DNA of 64,000 nucleotides from the NCBI RefSeq assembly GCF_949987515.2, contig NC_082695.1, positions 73,620,466 through 73,684,465 on the forward strand, read 5' to 3'. Below are positions 45,285-55,882 of this stretch, piece by piece; positions within the stretch are counted from its first letter, which is position 1; each line of letters starts with the position of its first letter. Below the pieces are notes generated by a model that ran no database searches, was not told where the DNA came from, and saw only the letters and a program-made list of their open reading frames with translations. The DNA comes from Delphinus delphis. Its lineage: Eukaryota; Chordata; Mammalia; Artiodactyla; Delphinidae. A program made the translations under genes and the position numbers.

Positions 45285-45668
45285 GTGGCTTGAAACAACA
45301 GAAATTGATTCTCTCACAGTTCTGGAGGCTAGAAATTCAAAATCAAGGTGTTGGCAAGGTCCTTCTGGAAGCTCTGAGGGGGAATCTCTTCCATCCTCTC
45401 CTGTGTCCTCAGCATGCCTTGACTTGTGGGCGCATCACTCCAATCTCTGTCTCCATCTTCACATGGCCATCTCCCTGTGTCTCTCCTCTGTGTCTGTGTC
45501 TCCTTTTCTGTCTGTCACAAGGACACTTTGGATTTAGGGCCCACCCTAATCTAGGATGATCTCACCACCCATTACTTACCTTAATTACATCTGCAAAACC
45601 CTTATTTCCAGTTCTGAGGTTCCAGGTGGACAAAGCTTTGGGGAGACCACTATCGAACCCACTGCAGA
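45285..45668 (-). mobile_element. MLT1A-like LTR (MaLR)
   Basis: 'gaaacaacagaaattgattc', 'ctcacagttctggaggctag', 'ggatttagggcccaccctaa'. The reverse complement is MLT1. Confidence 0.88.
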
Positions 45669-46207
45669 GAGCCATTGGTCTTATTCAGAGAGGGATTTCT
45701 CATTGTTTTAAATTTTCATTCATTTAACTTAAATAGCCATGAGTAGCTTGTAGGTCTCATATGGGACACCCAGTTGTAGAAGATATACCAAGTTACAGAA
45801 GGCGAAGCGTCTGAGGCCAGACAATGTTAACAGCCTCGTCCCAAGGCCCAGCAGCTCGTGTTGTGCGCCTTGAATCAGAACCCAGGTTAGCAAAGGGACT
45901 TTGCATCTTGTTTTATATGTGGAATGTTTTGTGCTCAGAGGTTGAAACCCACTAAGGATTAAACTGGCCGTAAACTCAATGTTAGTGTCCCTTATTATTA
46001 CTTTCATATTGCTGCAATGGGAAGTTGGGTTTTTTTTGTTTTTGTTTGTTTCAGTACGTGCTCTTAAAAATTATAATGAAAAAGACCTTCTTAGTAGAAA
46101 GTTCACAGCCTTAGGGGCAGAACCCAGAGGGAGCAGTGATGACACAGCATCTTCCCAGACCCAGGTAGGGCCTCGAAGCTCCATGAATGGGTGCCTATTC
46201 CCTCCAG

Positions 46208-46349
46208 GTCTGGTGCACCGGCTGCTTTCCTGGGATAGCTGGAGCTTCCTGGCCAGCATGAGCTATGCTTGCTACTTGGCGCACCCATCTTCATCATCCT
46301 CTACAATGGGCTTCAGGAGATGCTTATTCACTACACCGACATCAACATG
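46208..46349 (+). pseudogene. OACYL: OACYL exon: penultimate, 1-bp deletion
   Basis: 142 bases between acceptor TATTCCCTCCAG and donor gtgagg. The incoming frame reads LVHRLLSWDSWSFLASMSYA, then CYLAHP, a family-typical 'LSxLSYxxYLxHP' segment. The following frame supplies IFIILYNGLQEMLIHYTDIN. The switch is at about 46281-46283, consistent with loss of one base after the His-Pro codons. With that base counted as present, the exon ends in phase 0, as the last exon needs. Confidence 0.92.
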
Positions 46350-46656
46350 GTGAGGCAGCCCCAGCTCCCAGCTCATTGTAGCAACACAATTTGCTCTCCC
46401 CGGAACAATGCAAACTATTGGCTCATTAGAACCTTATTTTCTGTTTGTTTGTTTGTCAAAAGCCTATTGTTCTTTGTTTTATTGAAGGGAGGGCTTCAGC
46501 ACAGGATAATAGCTTTCTTTTCTTCTCTTTATCTTTAAAGTTTAGGGCTGTTTGTCTTACAGATCTGTTTCATATAGCCAGGATGGTACACTTATTCCAA
46601 ATGCAATAGGAATCTTGTAGTAAGACTGTGTCCACTCTGCCCCTCTTTCTCTCTAG

Positions 46657-46782
46657 TTCTGTCTTTTCTCTGGACACTGTTTGCCGACCTTCATCACTGG
46701 GCTGGCCCTGACGCTGTTCATTGAGAAACCATGTCAGGAACTGAAGCGGTGCCTGCTGGGATCAGCGCCTGCAGGGCCGTGA
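46657..46782 (+). pseudogene. OACYL: OACYL terminal exon with stop codon (intact)
   Basis: The exon follows acceptor TTTCTCTCTAG in phase 0 and is open for 41 codons to TGA at 46780-46782. It reads [20 protein letters not shown], then [15 protein letters not shown] and a short tail. The final membrane helix ending in Phe-Ile/Phe-Glu-x-Pro, followed by a basic tail, is the standard end of acyltransferase-3 proteins. No polyadenylation signal AATAAA was seen in the following 600 bases. The first one noted is near 48710, too far to assign with confidence. Confidence 0.92.
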
Positions 46783-47310
46783 GCTTCCTGTAAAACCCGA
46801 AAGAGTGGATGGCCCTTTGTGGGTGCTGATGAGTAAAGGCAAGTGTGGTCTTGTTTATGTAACGAAGGCTTGTGTTCCCAAAAAGGAGTGTGAATCTGAT
46901 TTTTGTGAATGTTTAAGGTGTACAAGTTCTTTAATATATAAAACAGTTCCGAGTGTTTACTATATAAAAGAGCTCTGCGTTAATCTGTTTAGTAGCACAA
47001 TAATTGCCCTCCAATGTAACTTTTTAGCAAAAAAATCTGTATTTTGGGGGTCTCATACTGCATGTATTTTCTATATCCGTGATCATAGGAGAACATCAAA
47101 TGTAGTGAATTTAATGTACTTCAGGCTTTAATGCTCACTTTTCTTGGTAAAATCACAGTATGTCGTTTTGTACATTATAATTGTTTTTGTGTTATTATGA
47201 TACCTTTGGGGACTCGTAACTTTATCCTGGATGGTATGACCCACTGGTGTGCACAGTTCATGGGTTTGTCATTATAGGTGTTTCAAACCTTGTTCATTTT
47301 ACAAGGTGGT
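46783..47310. other. Former OACYL 3' UTR, unique sequence
   Basis: A/T-rich sequence directly after the stop codon, no exact AATAAA. It is taken as 3' UTR by position only. Confidence 0.4.
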
Positions 47311-47458
47311 CTATTTTTGTTTTTTTGTTTGTTTTTGCTTTTGTTTTGTTTTGTTTTTTGGCCACGCTGCACGGCTTAGTTCCCTGACCAGGGATTGAAC
47401 TCAGGCCACGGCAGTGAAAGTGTCGAGTCCTAACTACTGGACTGCTGGGGAATTCCCG
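47311..47458 (-). mobile_element. tRNA-derived SINE, older type
   Basis: T/G-rich tail, 'ggccacgctgcacggctta', end CTGCTGGGGAATTCCC. AGGTGGTCTAT and AGATGGTCTAT flank it. Confidence 0.88.
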
Positions 47459-47467
47459 AGATGGTCT

Positions 47468-47920
47468 ATGTTATGAGTTGAATTGTGTCCCCTGAAAAAG
47501 ACATGAAGTCCTAAACCCCTGGCACCTTAGAAAGTGACCTTATTTGGAAATAAGGTAGTCAAGTTAAAATGAGATCATGGAGGTTGGGGAGTGGGTGGCC
47601 CTAATCCAGTATGACTGGTGTCCTTATTAAAAGGGGAAATCTGGGCACAGAGACAGATGTGTACAGAGGGAAGATGATGTGAAGACACAGGGAGAAGATG
47701 GCCATTGGCAAGCCAAAGAATACCAAGGATTGCCAGCAGACACAGAAGCTGGAAGAGGCAAGGAAGGATTCTCCCCTAGAACCCTCAGAGAGAGCATGGC
47801 CCTGGTGACACCTTAATTTAGGACTTCCAGCCTCCAGGACAATGAGATGATACATTTCTGTTGTTTTCAACCAGCCAGTTTGTGGTGCTCTGTTACAGGA
47901 GCCCTAGCAAATGAACACAG
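47468..47920 (+). mobile_element. MLT1A-like LTR (MaLR), sense
   Basis: 'tgagttgaattgtgtcccct', 'gaccttatttggaaataagg', 'gactggtgtccttattaaaa', 'ggaagaggcaaggaaggatt' to 'agccctagcaaatgaacaca'. A nearly complete LTR. Confidence 0.93.
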
Positions 47921-48097
47921 TCCCTCAACACAACCTCTAATAGAGAAGGAAGAGACCCTAGTAAGTGGCTTCTATCCCCTCGGTTTCCAGCAAAGAGGTA
48001 GAGAGATGGGAGAGACTTGTAAGGCCAAGTGGAGACCATGGATGTCCCAGTTTTCAGGCTTGTGTTCCTTCCTGGGTGTGTAATTTCTTCTTTTTTG

Positions 48098-48124
48098 GGG
48101 TGTGTGTGTGTGTGTGTGTGTGTA
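48098..48124 (+). repeat. (GT)n microsatellite
   Basis: Twelve or so pure GT units. Confidence 0.95.
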
Positions 48125-48278
48125 ATTCATGTTGACCGTCCCTACTTACATATGTCTAACATCACTTATAATAACGCCTTTTGTGTACTTAATAATCAAA
48201 GGATTTATTAACAACCATGGGGTTACCAGGAGCTTATTGGCACAGAATGCTCCCCATCTGTATAGGATTGCTCTCTCT

Positions 48279-48486
48279 TTTTTTTTTTTTTTTTTGCCGT
48301 ACGGGGGCCTCTCACTGCTGTGGCCTCTCCCGTTGCGGAGCACAGGCTCCGGACGCGCAGGCCCAGCGGCCATGGCTCATGGGCCCAGCCGCTCCGCGGC
48401 ATGTGGGATCTTCCCGAACCGGGGCACGAACCCGCGTCCCCTGCGACGGCAGGCGGACTCTCAACCACTGCGCCACCAGGGAAGCC
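48279..48486 (-). mobile_element. CHR-1 SINE, full length
   Basis: T17 then GCCGTACGGGGGCCTCTCAC to CACCAGGGAAGCCC. TGTATAGG...CTCTCTTT flanks both ends, with a small difference between copies. Confidence 0.94.
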
Positions 48487-48487
48487 C

Positions 48488-49139
48488 TGTATAGGCTCTC
48501 TTTGCCTTCAAGTGGATTTGCAAGGAAGACCACTGGGGTGAGGAGGGCTGCAAACCCCACATCCTTTGACAGGGCAGTTGACAGCTAATCTTGTCCTTTT
48601 CCAGGCGGCCTTGGGGAACGAGCCACATTTCCCCGAGGTCTGATCTGCTCTGCTGGCAGAATCTGACCTGAGTGAGAAGCCAAGTCCCACCCGGGTGTGT
48701 TCAGTCTGTAATAAAACACGCACCAAGTTGGCTTTTTGGGCGACTGTGAAGTTCATTGGGTTCCTCGGGAGCCCCCTGGTGGCCGATTCGGCACCTGCGC
48801 CCTCTGACTTAATTAATTAGGCCTCAGAGGAGAAGTTGAGGGTGGGTGACATTTACAGAAGGAACACTGCGATCCCGATGGACCCCAGTGGGAAATGACT
48901 CGCCTGCCAACATTGCTCGGCAGTCCAATTGCCAAGTGCTTCTAGTTATGAGGCAGGAAACCCGGGGCCCTTGGAAACAGCTTTCCAACAATTACCAACA
49001 AAGCCTTTGAACGTTTTTTTTAATAAGAAAACAATATTCTCCCCACGATTGCAATTTCACAAAACATAAAGTAGGGATAAAGAAGTCCAGTTTTGTTCTG
49101 GCTCTTGTTTCAACCCAGAATTCCCTAGAAGTTTAAGAT
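48488..49139. other. Unique sequence, no gene seen
   Basis: AATAAA occurs at 48710 without an associated gene. No recognised repeat. Confidence 0.4.
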
Positions 49140-49530
49140 TTATAGAATGTGTGGACCTTATTTGATTCTATAACAAACTGTAAAAAAGCGTATGACATTT
49201 ATGGGACCACTGGAAATTTAAGCCCTGCCTGAGTATTTAATGATATTAAGGACTTATTAATCTTTTAATGTGATAATGGCATTGTGGTTACGTGTTTTTA
49301 GAGTGATTATCTGTTAGATGCCTACTGAAATATTTATGGACAAAATGATATAAAATGTAGTATTTATCTCAAAATAATATTGGGAAGAGGTGGGATAGAT
49401 GAAACAAAATTGGCCATTTAGTGATAGTTTTTGAAGCTGGTGATGGGTACATGGGACCTCATTACACTATTTTCTTTATTTTTCTGTGTGTTTGAAGTGT
49501 GTATAATAACAAAGTCAAACAAGTTTATAG
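49140..49530 (+). mobile_element. L1M 3' UTR remnant
   Basis: 'tgataatggcattgtggtta', 'gatgggtacatgggacctca' and 'tgtgtttgaagtgtgtataa' form a typical sense L1M 3' end. Confidence 0.85.
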
Positions 49531-50934
49531 AGGCAGCAGGATGGGAGTATAGTGTCAATTGATGGGTGTCTCCTCTAATTCTTCCTAAATTCTGAAATCC
49601 GTGTTTCATCCCCACATACCTACCTGTGGATAAAAATAGGTCACATCAACAGTATAGGATCACTCCCCAGCAAATCTAAGGGCGCTCAGCCCTCCTTAAA
49701 TTCCTCCTGACTGGTTTCGGGAGAGTCCAGGGACATCTTGCTTGTTTTGAGAACACCTGGGCTCTGCTATTTCCTTTTTTAATGAGCAGGCCCTCCTCAG
49801 CTGCACCACCCCTCCCCTCCCTGCTATCAGAGCTGCTGCTGAGAGCTGCTGGTGGTGGCCAGAGCCTCCTACACCCGCTGATGTCCCCACGCCACCCTCC
49901 AAAGCATGCCGCCTCCTCCCATGACTTGTCTGTGCAGGATGTGGGCTGAGTTGCCTTGGTGCTCAGGGCCACCGTGTCCATTCTGAGCACAAACGGTCTC
50001 CACAAATGCCACAAGCAGATAAATCCCCGTGCCCCGACTTGAGCCATCTGTGCTTTCTCATTCAGGCTTTGACGCAGGGCTGCTGGGCGCTCATCGTGTT
50101 TTTACAGAAACTGCTCTTGCAATTTCCCTCTTTCTAATATACGTCTGTCTCTCTTGGATGCCCTAAGTCTATGGCCACTGGTATGGAGGCGACCTATGTG
50201 GCAATCACTTCCTCTTTACGTTTGTCCTGTTCACCAGTACGTCTCTACCTCACCACCATGACTGGCACACAGTTGGTGTTAAAGAAGTGTCAGTTGACAC
50301 AGTGATGGAATCAACCCTTTCTTCCTTTAGATGAGTTTTTTTGTGTTTTTTTTTCAGGAGCCTTCTTTTACAGATAGGCAGGCTCTCTCAACGAGGTTTC
50401 AGATATATTCAATTTTATAGGAATCTTCCCCCCAAATGACCCAACCAGACCCCTTCCAGGGAAGCTCAAAGTTGAGAAGCCCCAGGGCATTTGAAGGGGT
50501 GAGAAGCCTTTATAACTTCAGTCCCTTGACCCCGAGTGGAATTTAAATCAACGCTGTGCTGATATAGGCTGAGAGGCAGCCACTTTTGATAACCTACCCA
50601 CATTTGTGTCCCCTCCTCTCTTGCAAAACAAACTCTTAAGTTGTTCTAGTATCAATGTGCCCAGACAGAGGGAAAGTTTCATATTTAGTATAAGACAATT
50701 TCATCTTCCCGTGTGCCTTTGCCGATGGTTGGTCCAAGTGTGGTCATGTGACTCAGCTCTGACCAATGAGGTGTAAGGAGAAGTGTGCTGGAGATTTCTA
50801 GGAAAGACTGTCTTCCCTGAGTAGGGAGGAGGGTGGAGCTTCAAGGAGACAGTCCTTTCTGTCCTCACCTCTATTAATCTTGTGAGAGTACAGTGTTATT
50901 TAGAGTTGTTCCTGTCACTATTAGGTACTATTTT
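49531..50934. other. Unique sequence, no gene seen
   Basis: Several minus-strand frames (49676-50047) have no domain or splice context. Confidence 0.4.
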
Positions 50935-51420
50935 TTCATTTTTCTTTTTTTAAAATTAAGATATAATTTGCATAGAGTAAAATTCAAGCATAAAAGTACA
51001 TGTTTCTGTGAGTTTTGACAAATGCATACAGTTGTGTAATCACCACCAAAAGCAAGATATAGAAGAATTCCATCACCCTCAAAATTTCTGGAGTTCTTTT
51101 ATAGTCAACCTCTGTTCCCACCCCCAACCCTTAGCAACTATCCACTTCTCATTTCTGTAGTTTTGTTTTTTCCAGATGTATTTATTTTTAAATGTTTATT
51201 TTTTTAATATAAAATATTCCAAATATTCAAACAAGCTAAAAAATGAAACAATGGGTACCCCACATAGCCATCTTGCCTAATAAACGTAGGTTAACATTTT
51301 GCCACTTTTCCTTTGGATGTGTTTCTTTTTGTTTAAAAAATAAAACATTGTGAGCACAATGATAGATCTCCCTGCATCCCATTTGCTTCTCCCTTCTCAT
51401 CCAAGTTTCATCCACATTTT
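50935..51420 (-). mobile_element. Old L1 3'-region remnant(s)
   Basis: 'tctgtgagttttgacaaatg', 'catacagttgtgtaatcacc', 'atatagaagaattccatcac' are antisense L1 3' text. A second, A/T-rich L1-like stretch follows at 51190. Confidence 0.75.
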
Positions 51421-51424
51421 TTTT

Positions 51425-51611
51425 TAGATTTTTTTTTGATATGGAACATTTTTAAAGTCTTTATTGAATTTTGTTACAATACTGTGTCTGTTTTAGGTTT
51501 TGGTTCTTTGGTCATGAGGCAGGTGGGATCTTAGCTCCCCGGCCAGGGATCGAACACACACCCCCTGCATTGGAAGGCAAAGACTTAACCACTGGACCAC
51601 CAGGGAAGGCC
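51425..51611 (-). mobile_element. tRNA-derived SINE, older type
   Basis: 'gtgggatcttagctccccgg' and 'ggaccaccagggaaggcc'. CCACATTTTT flanks both ends. Confidence 0.83.
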
Positions 51612-52620
51612 CCACATTTTTATATTTTTACTAATAACATGCATGTGTCTATCAATGGTATATAGTACTTTGTTTTCAAACACTATATAATTTGATCCAT
51701 ACCGTAATATCCTTTTGAAATATGATTTTCCCCTTTAAACACCTAGCTAGCCCATCACTTTGAATGCGAATGGTGTTCTGTTGTGTGCATGTGTGCCTTA
51801 AATGTTTAGCAGTTCACCACTTGGTAGGTAGATACCGGTTTGTTTTCAGTTTTTCGTTATTGCAAACATGTTTGTAACCAACTCCTTGTATGTGTTTCCT
51901 CGTGGAGATACATTCGTTTTCCAGGGTATATAGTCAGGAGAGTCATTGCAGAGTTATAGGGTGTATGTATACTCAACCTTACCTGATAATGACACACAGT
52001 TTCCTAAAGTGATTTTCCAAATTTACACCTTCACTAGTGGTGATTGGGGATAGACACTATGACTCAGAGAGCCTCCCCAACACTTGGTACTATTGACCTG
52101 TTAAGTTCCTGTTAAATCCCAGATGAGTCTATAGTAGCATCTCGTCACTTCACTTTGCATGTCCCTGGCTACCAATGGGCTTGAGCATTTTCCATGTGTG
52201 TTTTGGCCATTTAGAGTTTCCCCTTCTCAGGCTGCCTGCCTATCTTTTTCCTATTCTGCTATTGGGTGTTTGTCTTTTTTTTTTTTTTTTTTTCGGTACG
52301 CGGGCCTCTCATTGCTGTGGCTTCTCCCGTTGTGGAGCACAGGCTCCGGACGCGCAGGCTCAGCGGCCATGGCTCACGGGCCCAGCCGCTCCGCGGCACG
52401 TGGGATCCTCCCGGACCGGGGCACGAACCCGTGTCCCCTGCATCGGCAGGTGGACTCTCAACCACTGCGCCACCAGGGAAGCCCGGGTGTTTGTCTTTTT
52501 ATTATTGATTCTGAGATGTCCTTTATGTATTCTGAAGACTAATCCTTTATCGATTGTGCTGCAAATACGTTCTCCCAGGCTGCGGAAACTTCCTATAGGA
52601 TATGAATGCTTTACCTTCTA
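51612..52620 (-). mobile_element. Old L1 remnant, interrupted by CHR-1
   Basis: 'attgcaaacatgtttgtaac', 'cgtggagatacattcgtttt' and 'tccctggctaccaatgggct' are antisense L1M text. The CHR-1 at 52275 lies within. Confidence 0.7.
52275..52484 (-). mobile_element. CHR-1 SINE, full length
   Basis: T19 then CGGTACGCGGGCCTCTCATT to CACCAGGGAAGCCC. GGGTGTTTGTCTTTTT is an exact 16-base duplication. Confidence 0.97.
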
Positions 52621-52834
52621 ATGCACGCAAAATTATCAATCCTTTCCTTTTGGCTTGCACTTTTCGGATCTTGTTCATGAAATCCATAGAAATGTTCTTT
52701 TGTATTTTTTCCATGGGGGGAGAAAAGCTTCCATGTAAGTTCCTGATCTCATGCTGCTGCGAGTTCTTTGAGCTCTTTGTAAGGTGGATTTGTAAGGTTA
52801 GAGCAGTCCTCGATAGGGGAGGGTGGTCGTTTTG

Positions 52835-53012
52835 TCTCTCCAGGGAAGCTTTGGCAATGTCTGCAGACATCTGTGTTGTTTTTTGGTGGGTAGAAGCCAT
52901 GGATGCTGTTAAACATCCTACAATGCACAGGATAGCCACCTCCCAACCCCAATCGCAGAAATATCCAATAAAAAAATGTCCGTAGTGCCCAGGTTGAGAA
53001 ACTCTGAGTTAG
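52835..53012 (+). mobile_element. MER20-like hAT-Charlie element
   Basis: 'ggcaatgtctgcagacatct', 'gctgttaaacatcctacaat', 'gcacaggatagccacctc', ending 'aggttgagaaactctga'. Confidence 0.85.
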
Positions 53013-53475
53013 AGAACAACAGTGATGATGGCTGGGTTCACACAAACCAGGACCCTCACATTCAAAGCTCCTGTGTGGGGAGGACTGAGGTCGTGTCTGG
53101 GGCTGTCAGCACTTAGACAAGTAACACTGGGTCATTCTGTGTTGAACTTGGTAAATATGCCCAAGCCAAGTGCGTTAAACCTACACAGGAGGGAACTTGA
53201 CCGAATCTGCCAAACAACCTAATATTTGCTCTGATCACAGTAGGAGGGGCGGCGGTGCTGCCAGAGCTCTTTAATCAGGCCTTACTGCCATGCTAATGAG
53301 CCCCAAAATGTATTATGTGCTGTTTCTGGAAAGGCACAGCATGTATCATATTTTCTGGTCCCAAACAAGTTATCGGTTCGCTTCGTTGTTCATTAAAAAA
53401 ATCGTGCTCTCCACCCTGATGTGGTGTCAGCATGCCTCTGTTTCTTTCTCTGAAAAATGATGGAATTTGACAAGA

Positions 53476-53832
53476 TTCATGGTTCTCAGATGCTGCTCTG
53501 TGTAGGCCGCTTGCAGCAGAGTCACCTGAGGTGCTTTTAAAAAATACAGGATAGGGCTTCCCTGGTGGCGCAGTGGTTGAGAGTCCGCCTGCCGATGCAG
53601 GGGACACGGGTTCGTGCCCCAAGATCCCACACGCCGCGGAGCGGCTGGGCCCGTGAGCCATGGCCGCTGAGCCTGTGCGTCCGGAGCCTGTGCTCTGCAA
53701 CGGGAGAGGCCACAACAGGGAGAGGCCCGCGTACCGCAAAAAAAAAAAAAAAAAATACAGGATAAACTCCTGGAGATTGACAGCTTGGGTGGGACTCAGT
53801 AATCTGGACTTTCCTCAAAACTTCCTGAAGCT
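53476..53832 (+). mobile_element. MER5A-like element interrupted by CHR-1
   Basis: Left part 'agagtcacctgaggtgcttt' (53518-53540). Right part 'ctggagattgacagcttggg' and 'actcagtaatctggactttc' (53769 onward). The CHR-1 at 53554-53754 splits it. Confidence 0.8.
53554..53754 (+). mobile_element. CHR-1 SINE with 8-bp internal deletion
   Basis: GGGCTTCCCTGGTGGCGCAG to GCGTACCGC and A18. The eight bases GGTCCGGG, normally after the B-box GTGCCCC, are absent. AAAATACAGGATA is duplicated on both sides. Confidence 0.95.
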
Positions 53833-53854
53833 TTCTAATGAGTAATGGTGGTTT

Positions 53855-53984
53855 GGTTTGTTTTGTTTTGCTTTTTTGCCTCACCGTGTGGCATGCGGGA
53901 TCTTAGCTCCCCGACCAGGGATCGAACCTGCACCCCCTGCAGTGGAAGCGCGGAGTCTTAACCACTAGACCACCAGGGAAATCC
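53855..53984 (-). mobile_element. tRNA-derived SINE, older type
   Basis: 'gcgggatcttagctccccga', 'taaccactagaccaccaggg'. TAATGGTGGTTT flanks both ends. Confidence 0.9.
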
Positions 53985-54264
53985 TACTAATGGTGGTTTT
54001 GAACCACTGGACTCAATAAGTGGTAGGACTGGTTCTACATCATAGAGTCTGGATTTATGACATTCATGAGTGAATAGCAACTTTGCCAAAACATGAACAG
54101 ACTTTGATTCAAAGTGAGCTTTCTTGTGCCTGAAGAGGGTCCTTAAAAGGTTTTCCTCGGGAGCCATCCTCAGCCTTTCAAGCCCTGAACATCCTTTGGC
54201 CAAAGGTCTCTGCCATTGTGAGTTCATGAAGGGATTTGGGGACGCCGGCTCCGTGCAGCAGACT

Positions 54265-54460
54265 CCATTCATTCATGGACACAGCGGGGCATTCATTCAC
54301 CCACTCCTCTGTACATTCATCAAGCGTTTATTAGCCCCTGCTCTGAGCCAGGCACTGTGTGAAGCACCAGGGATACAGCGTTGACAAGCACAGGTGCAAT
54401 TTCTGCTCTCCTTGCTCTTACAGTGTCCTGCGGTGAGGGTGACAATAAACCACGCCCCAG
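54265..54460 (-). repeat. L2 3'-end remnant
   Basis: 'tcatcaagcgtttattagcc', 'ctgagccaggcactgtgtga'. Antisense L2 3' end. Confidence 0.75.
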
Positions 54461-54544
54461 GTACCTAATGACAATGACCTGAGAGCTCTGAAAGCCTGAT
54501 CCTAAGTGGGAGGCTGGAGATAGAATTTCTGGGAAACTAGCCTT

Positions 54545-54792
54545 AAACTGGGATTTAAAAAACAATAATAAGCAATATTTGTTGAGGGCTCGTGACATGC
54601 CAAGTACTGTTCTAAGCACTTGACAGAAACCAAGGCTGATTTAATACCCACACAGACTCTGAAATAAGTATCACTCTCATCCTCATTTGCACATGGAGAC
54701 ACTGAGCCATGGAGATACATACCCGAGGCCACAGCCAGGTGGGGGAACCGGATAGAAGTCCGGGCAGTTTGAGTCCGGAGCCCACACTTGTG
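54545..54792 (+). repeat. MIR SINE remnant
   Basis: 'catgccaagtactgttctaa', 'cactgagccatggagataca'. MIR family. Confidence 0.8.
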
Positions 54793-55496
54793 GCCACCGT
54801 GTTCTGGTGGCTTTCAGATGGGTAGAGTTAACCTCTCAGGGGGTTTATGGAAAATTCTCTCCAGAAGTGTGTCTGCGGCAGCGTGATATGGGCTCTGAAG
54901 GAGGGAATGATTTAGCGCGTTTGTAGTCCTTGAGGGTTTTGAGAGGAATTTTGTGTTGTCTCAACACTTGGAGGAGAAAGAGGACCAAGGAAGCTTAAGG
55001 GAGGGTCTTACCATGAGCCCTGGGAAGCCAGGGCTCCTCTGAATGTGCTGCCTCCTCCATAGCTTTGCTCGGTGTCCCCACATCCCCCCAGGAGGCCCCT
55101 CGCTCCCTCCCGGTTCTGCAGACATGCTCAGGGTCTTCACGGCTCTGGGTCAGAAAACACAGAGGACCCTTGAAGAGGTTAGCAACCTGTGGTTTCCAGA
55201 TCTGCGCTGGGAATGGGATGCACTTGTGACTAGACAGCTGGTAATTCTTCCTCTGGCATCAAATGAGGCTCATGGCCTCAGAAAGCCTTCTCAGATATGG
55301 AGGAGCCCCATCCTAGGAAATGTCTTATTTTACAGAGACTGGACCTGAGGCAAATGTGCTTCAGGACACACAGCAAATCGGTGTCTGGCATGAGCAATCA
55401 ACCAAGTCCAGTGAAGGAGTTTCTTTTATTCTAACTAGATCTGCACTGGAAGGGTGATCATACCCCATGACCTCACTTTATAAAATCCTAGGAGGG

Positions 55497-55882
55497 GGCT
55501 TCCCTGGTGGTGCAGTGGTTAAGAATCCTCCTGCCAATGCAGGGGACACGGGTTCGAGCCCTGGAACAGGAAGACCCCACATGCCGTGGAGCAACTAAGC
55601 CCGTGCGCCACAACTACTGAGCCTGTGCTCTAGAGCCTGCGAGCCACAACTACTGAGGCCACGTGCCACAACTACTGAAGCCCATGCACCTACAGCCCGT
55701 GCTCTGCAACAAGAGAAGCCACCGCAATGAGAAGCCCGCGCACCGCAAGGAAGAGTAGCCCCCGCCCGCCACAACTAGAGAAAGCCCGTGTGCAGCAACA
55801 AAGACCCAGTGCAGCCAAAAATAAATAAAATAAATAAATAAATGAATGAATGAATGAATGAATAAATAAACAAATAAATAAA
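55497..55882 (+). mobile_element. CHR-2-type SINE with microsatellite tail
   Basis: GGGCTTCCCTGGTGGTGCAG head in sense, tandem 'ccacaactactga' units, tail (AAAT)n/(GAAT)n at 55820-55882. AAAATCCTAGGAGGG flanks both ends. It is the one sense-oriented CHR-2 copy here. Confidence 0.95.

Larger units (their letters stand above)
1166..46782 (+). pseudogene. OACYL: OACYL (ACYL3) unitary pseudogene, acyltransferase-3 / NRF-6 family
   Basis: Eleven collinear exon remnants on the + strand rebuild most of an NRF-6-type protein: a cysteine-rich NRF segment, then a polytopic acyltransferase-3 domain predicted to move acyl groups across a membrane. Recognised motifs in order are [12 protein letters not shown] plus an altered Gly-Ile-Arg/Gly-His block, [52 protein letters not shown] and a C-terminal [10 protein letters not shown]. 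Exon phases agree across nearly every junction. At least five independent frame or stop lesions occur in four exons, so no full-length protein can be made. The 5' exons lie before base 1 and at least one internal exon was not securely found. Mammalian OACYL orthologues are intact in some species, and the gene is reported inactivated in human and chimpanzee as ACYL3. Identification is by motif memory, not alignment. Confidence 0.9.
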
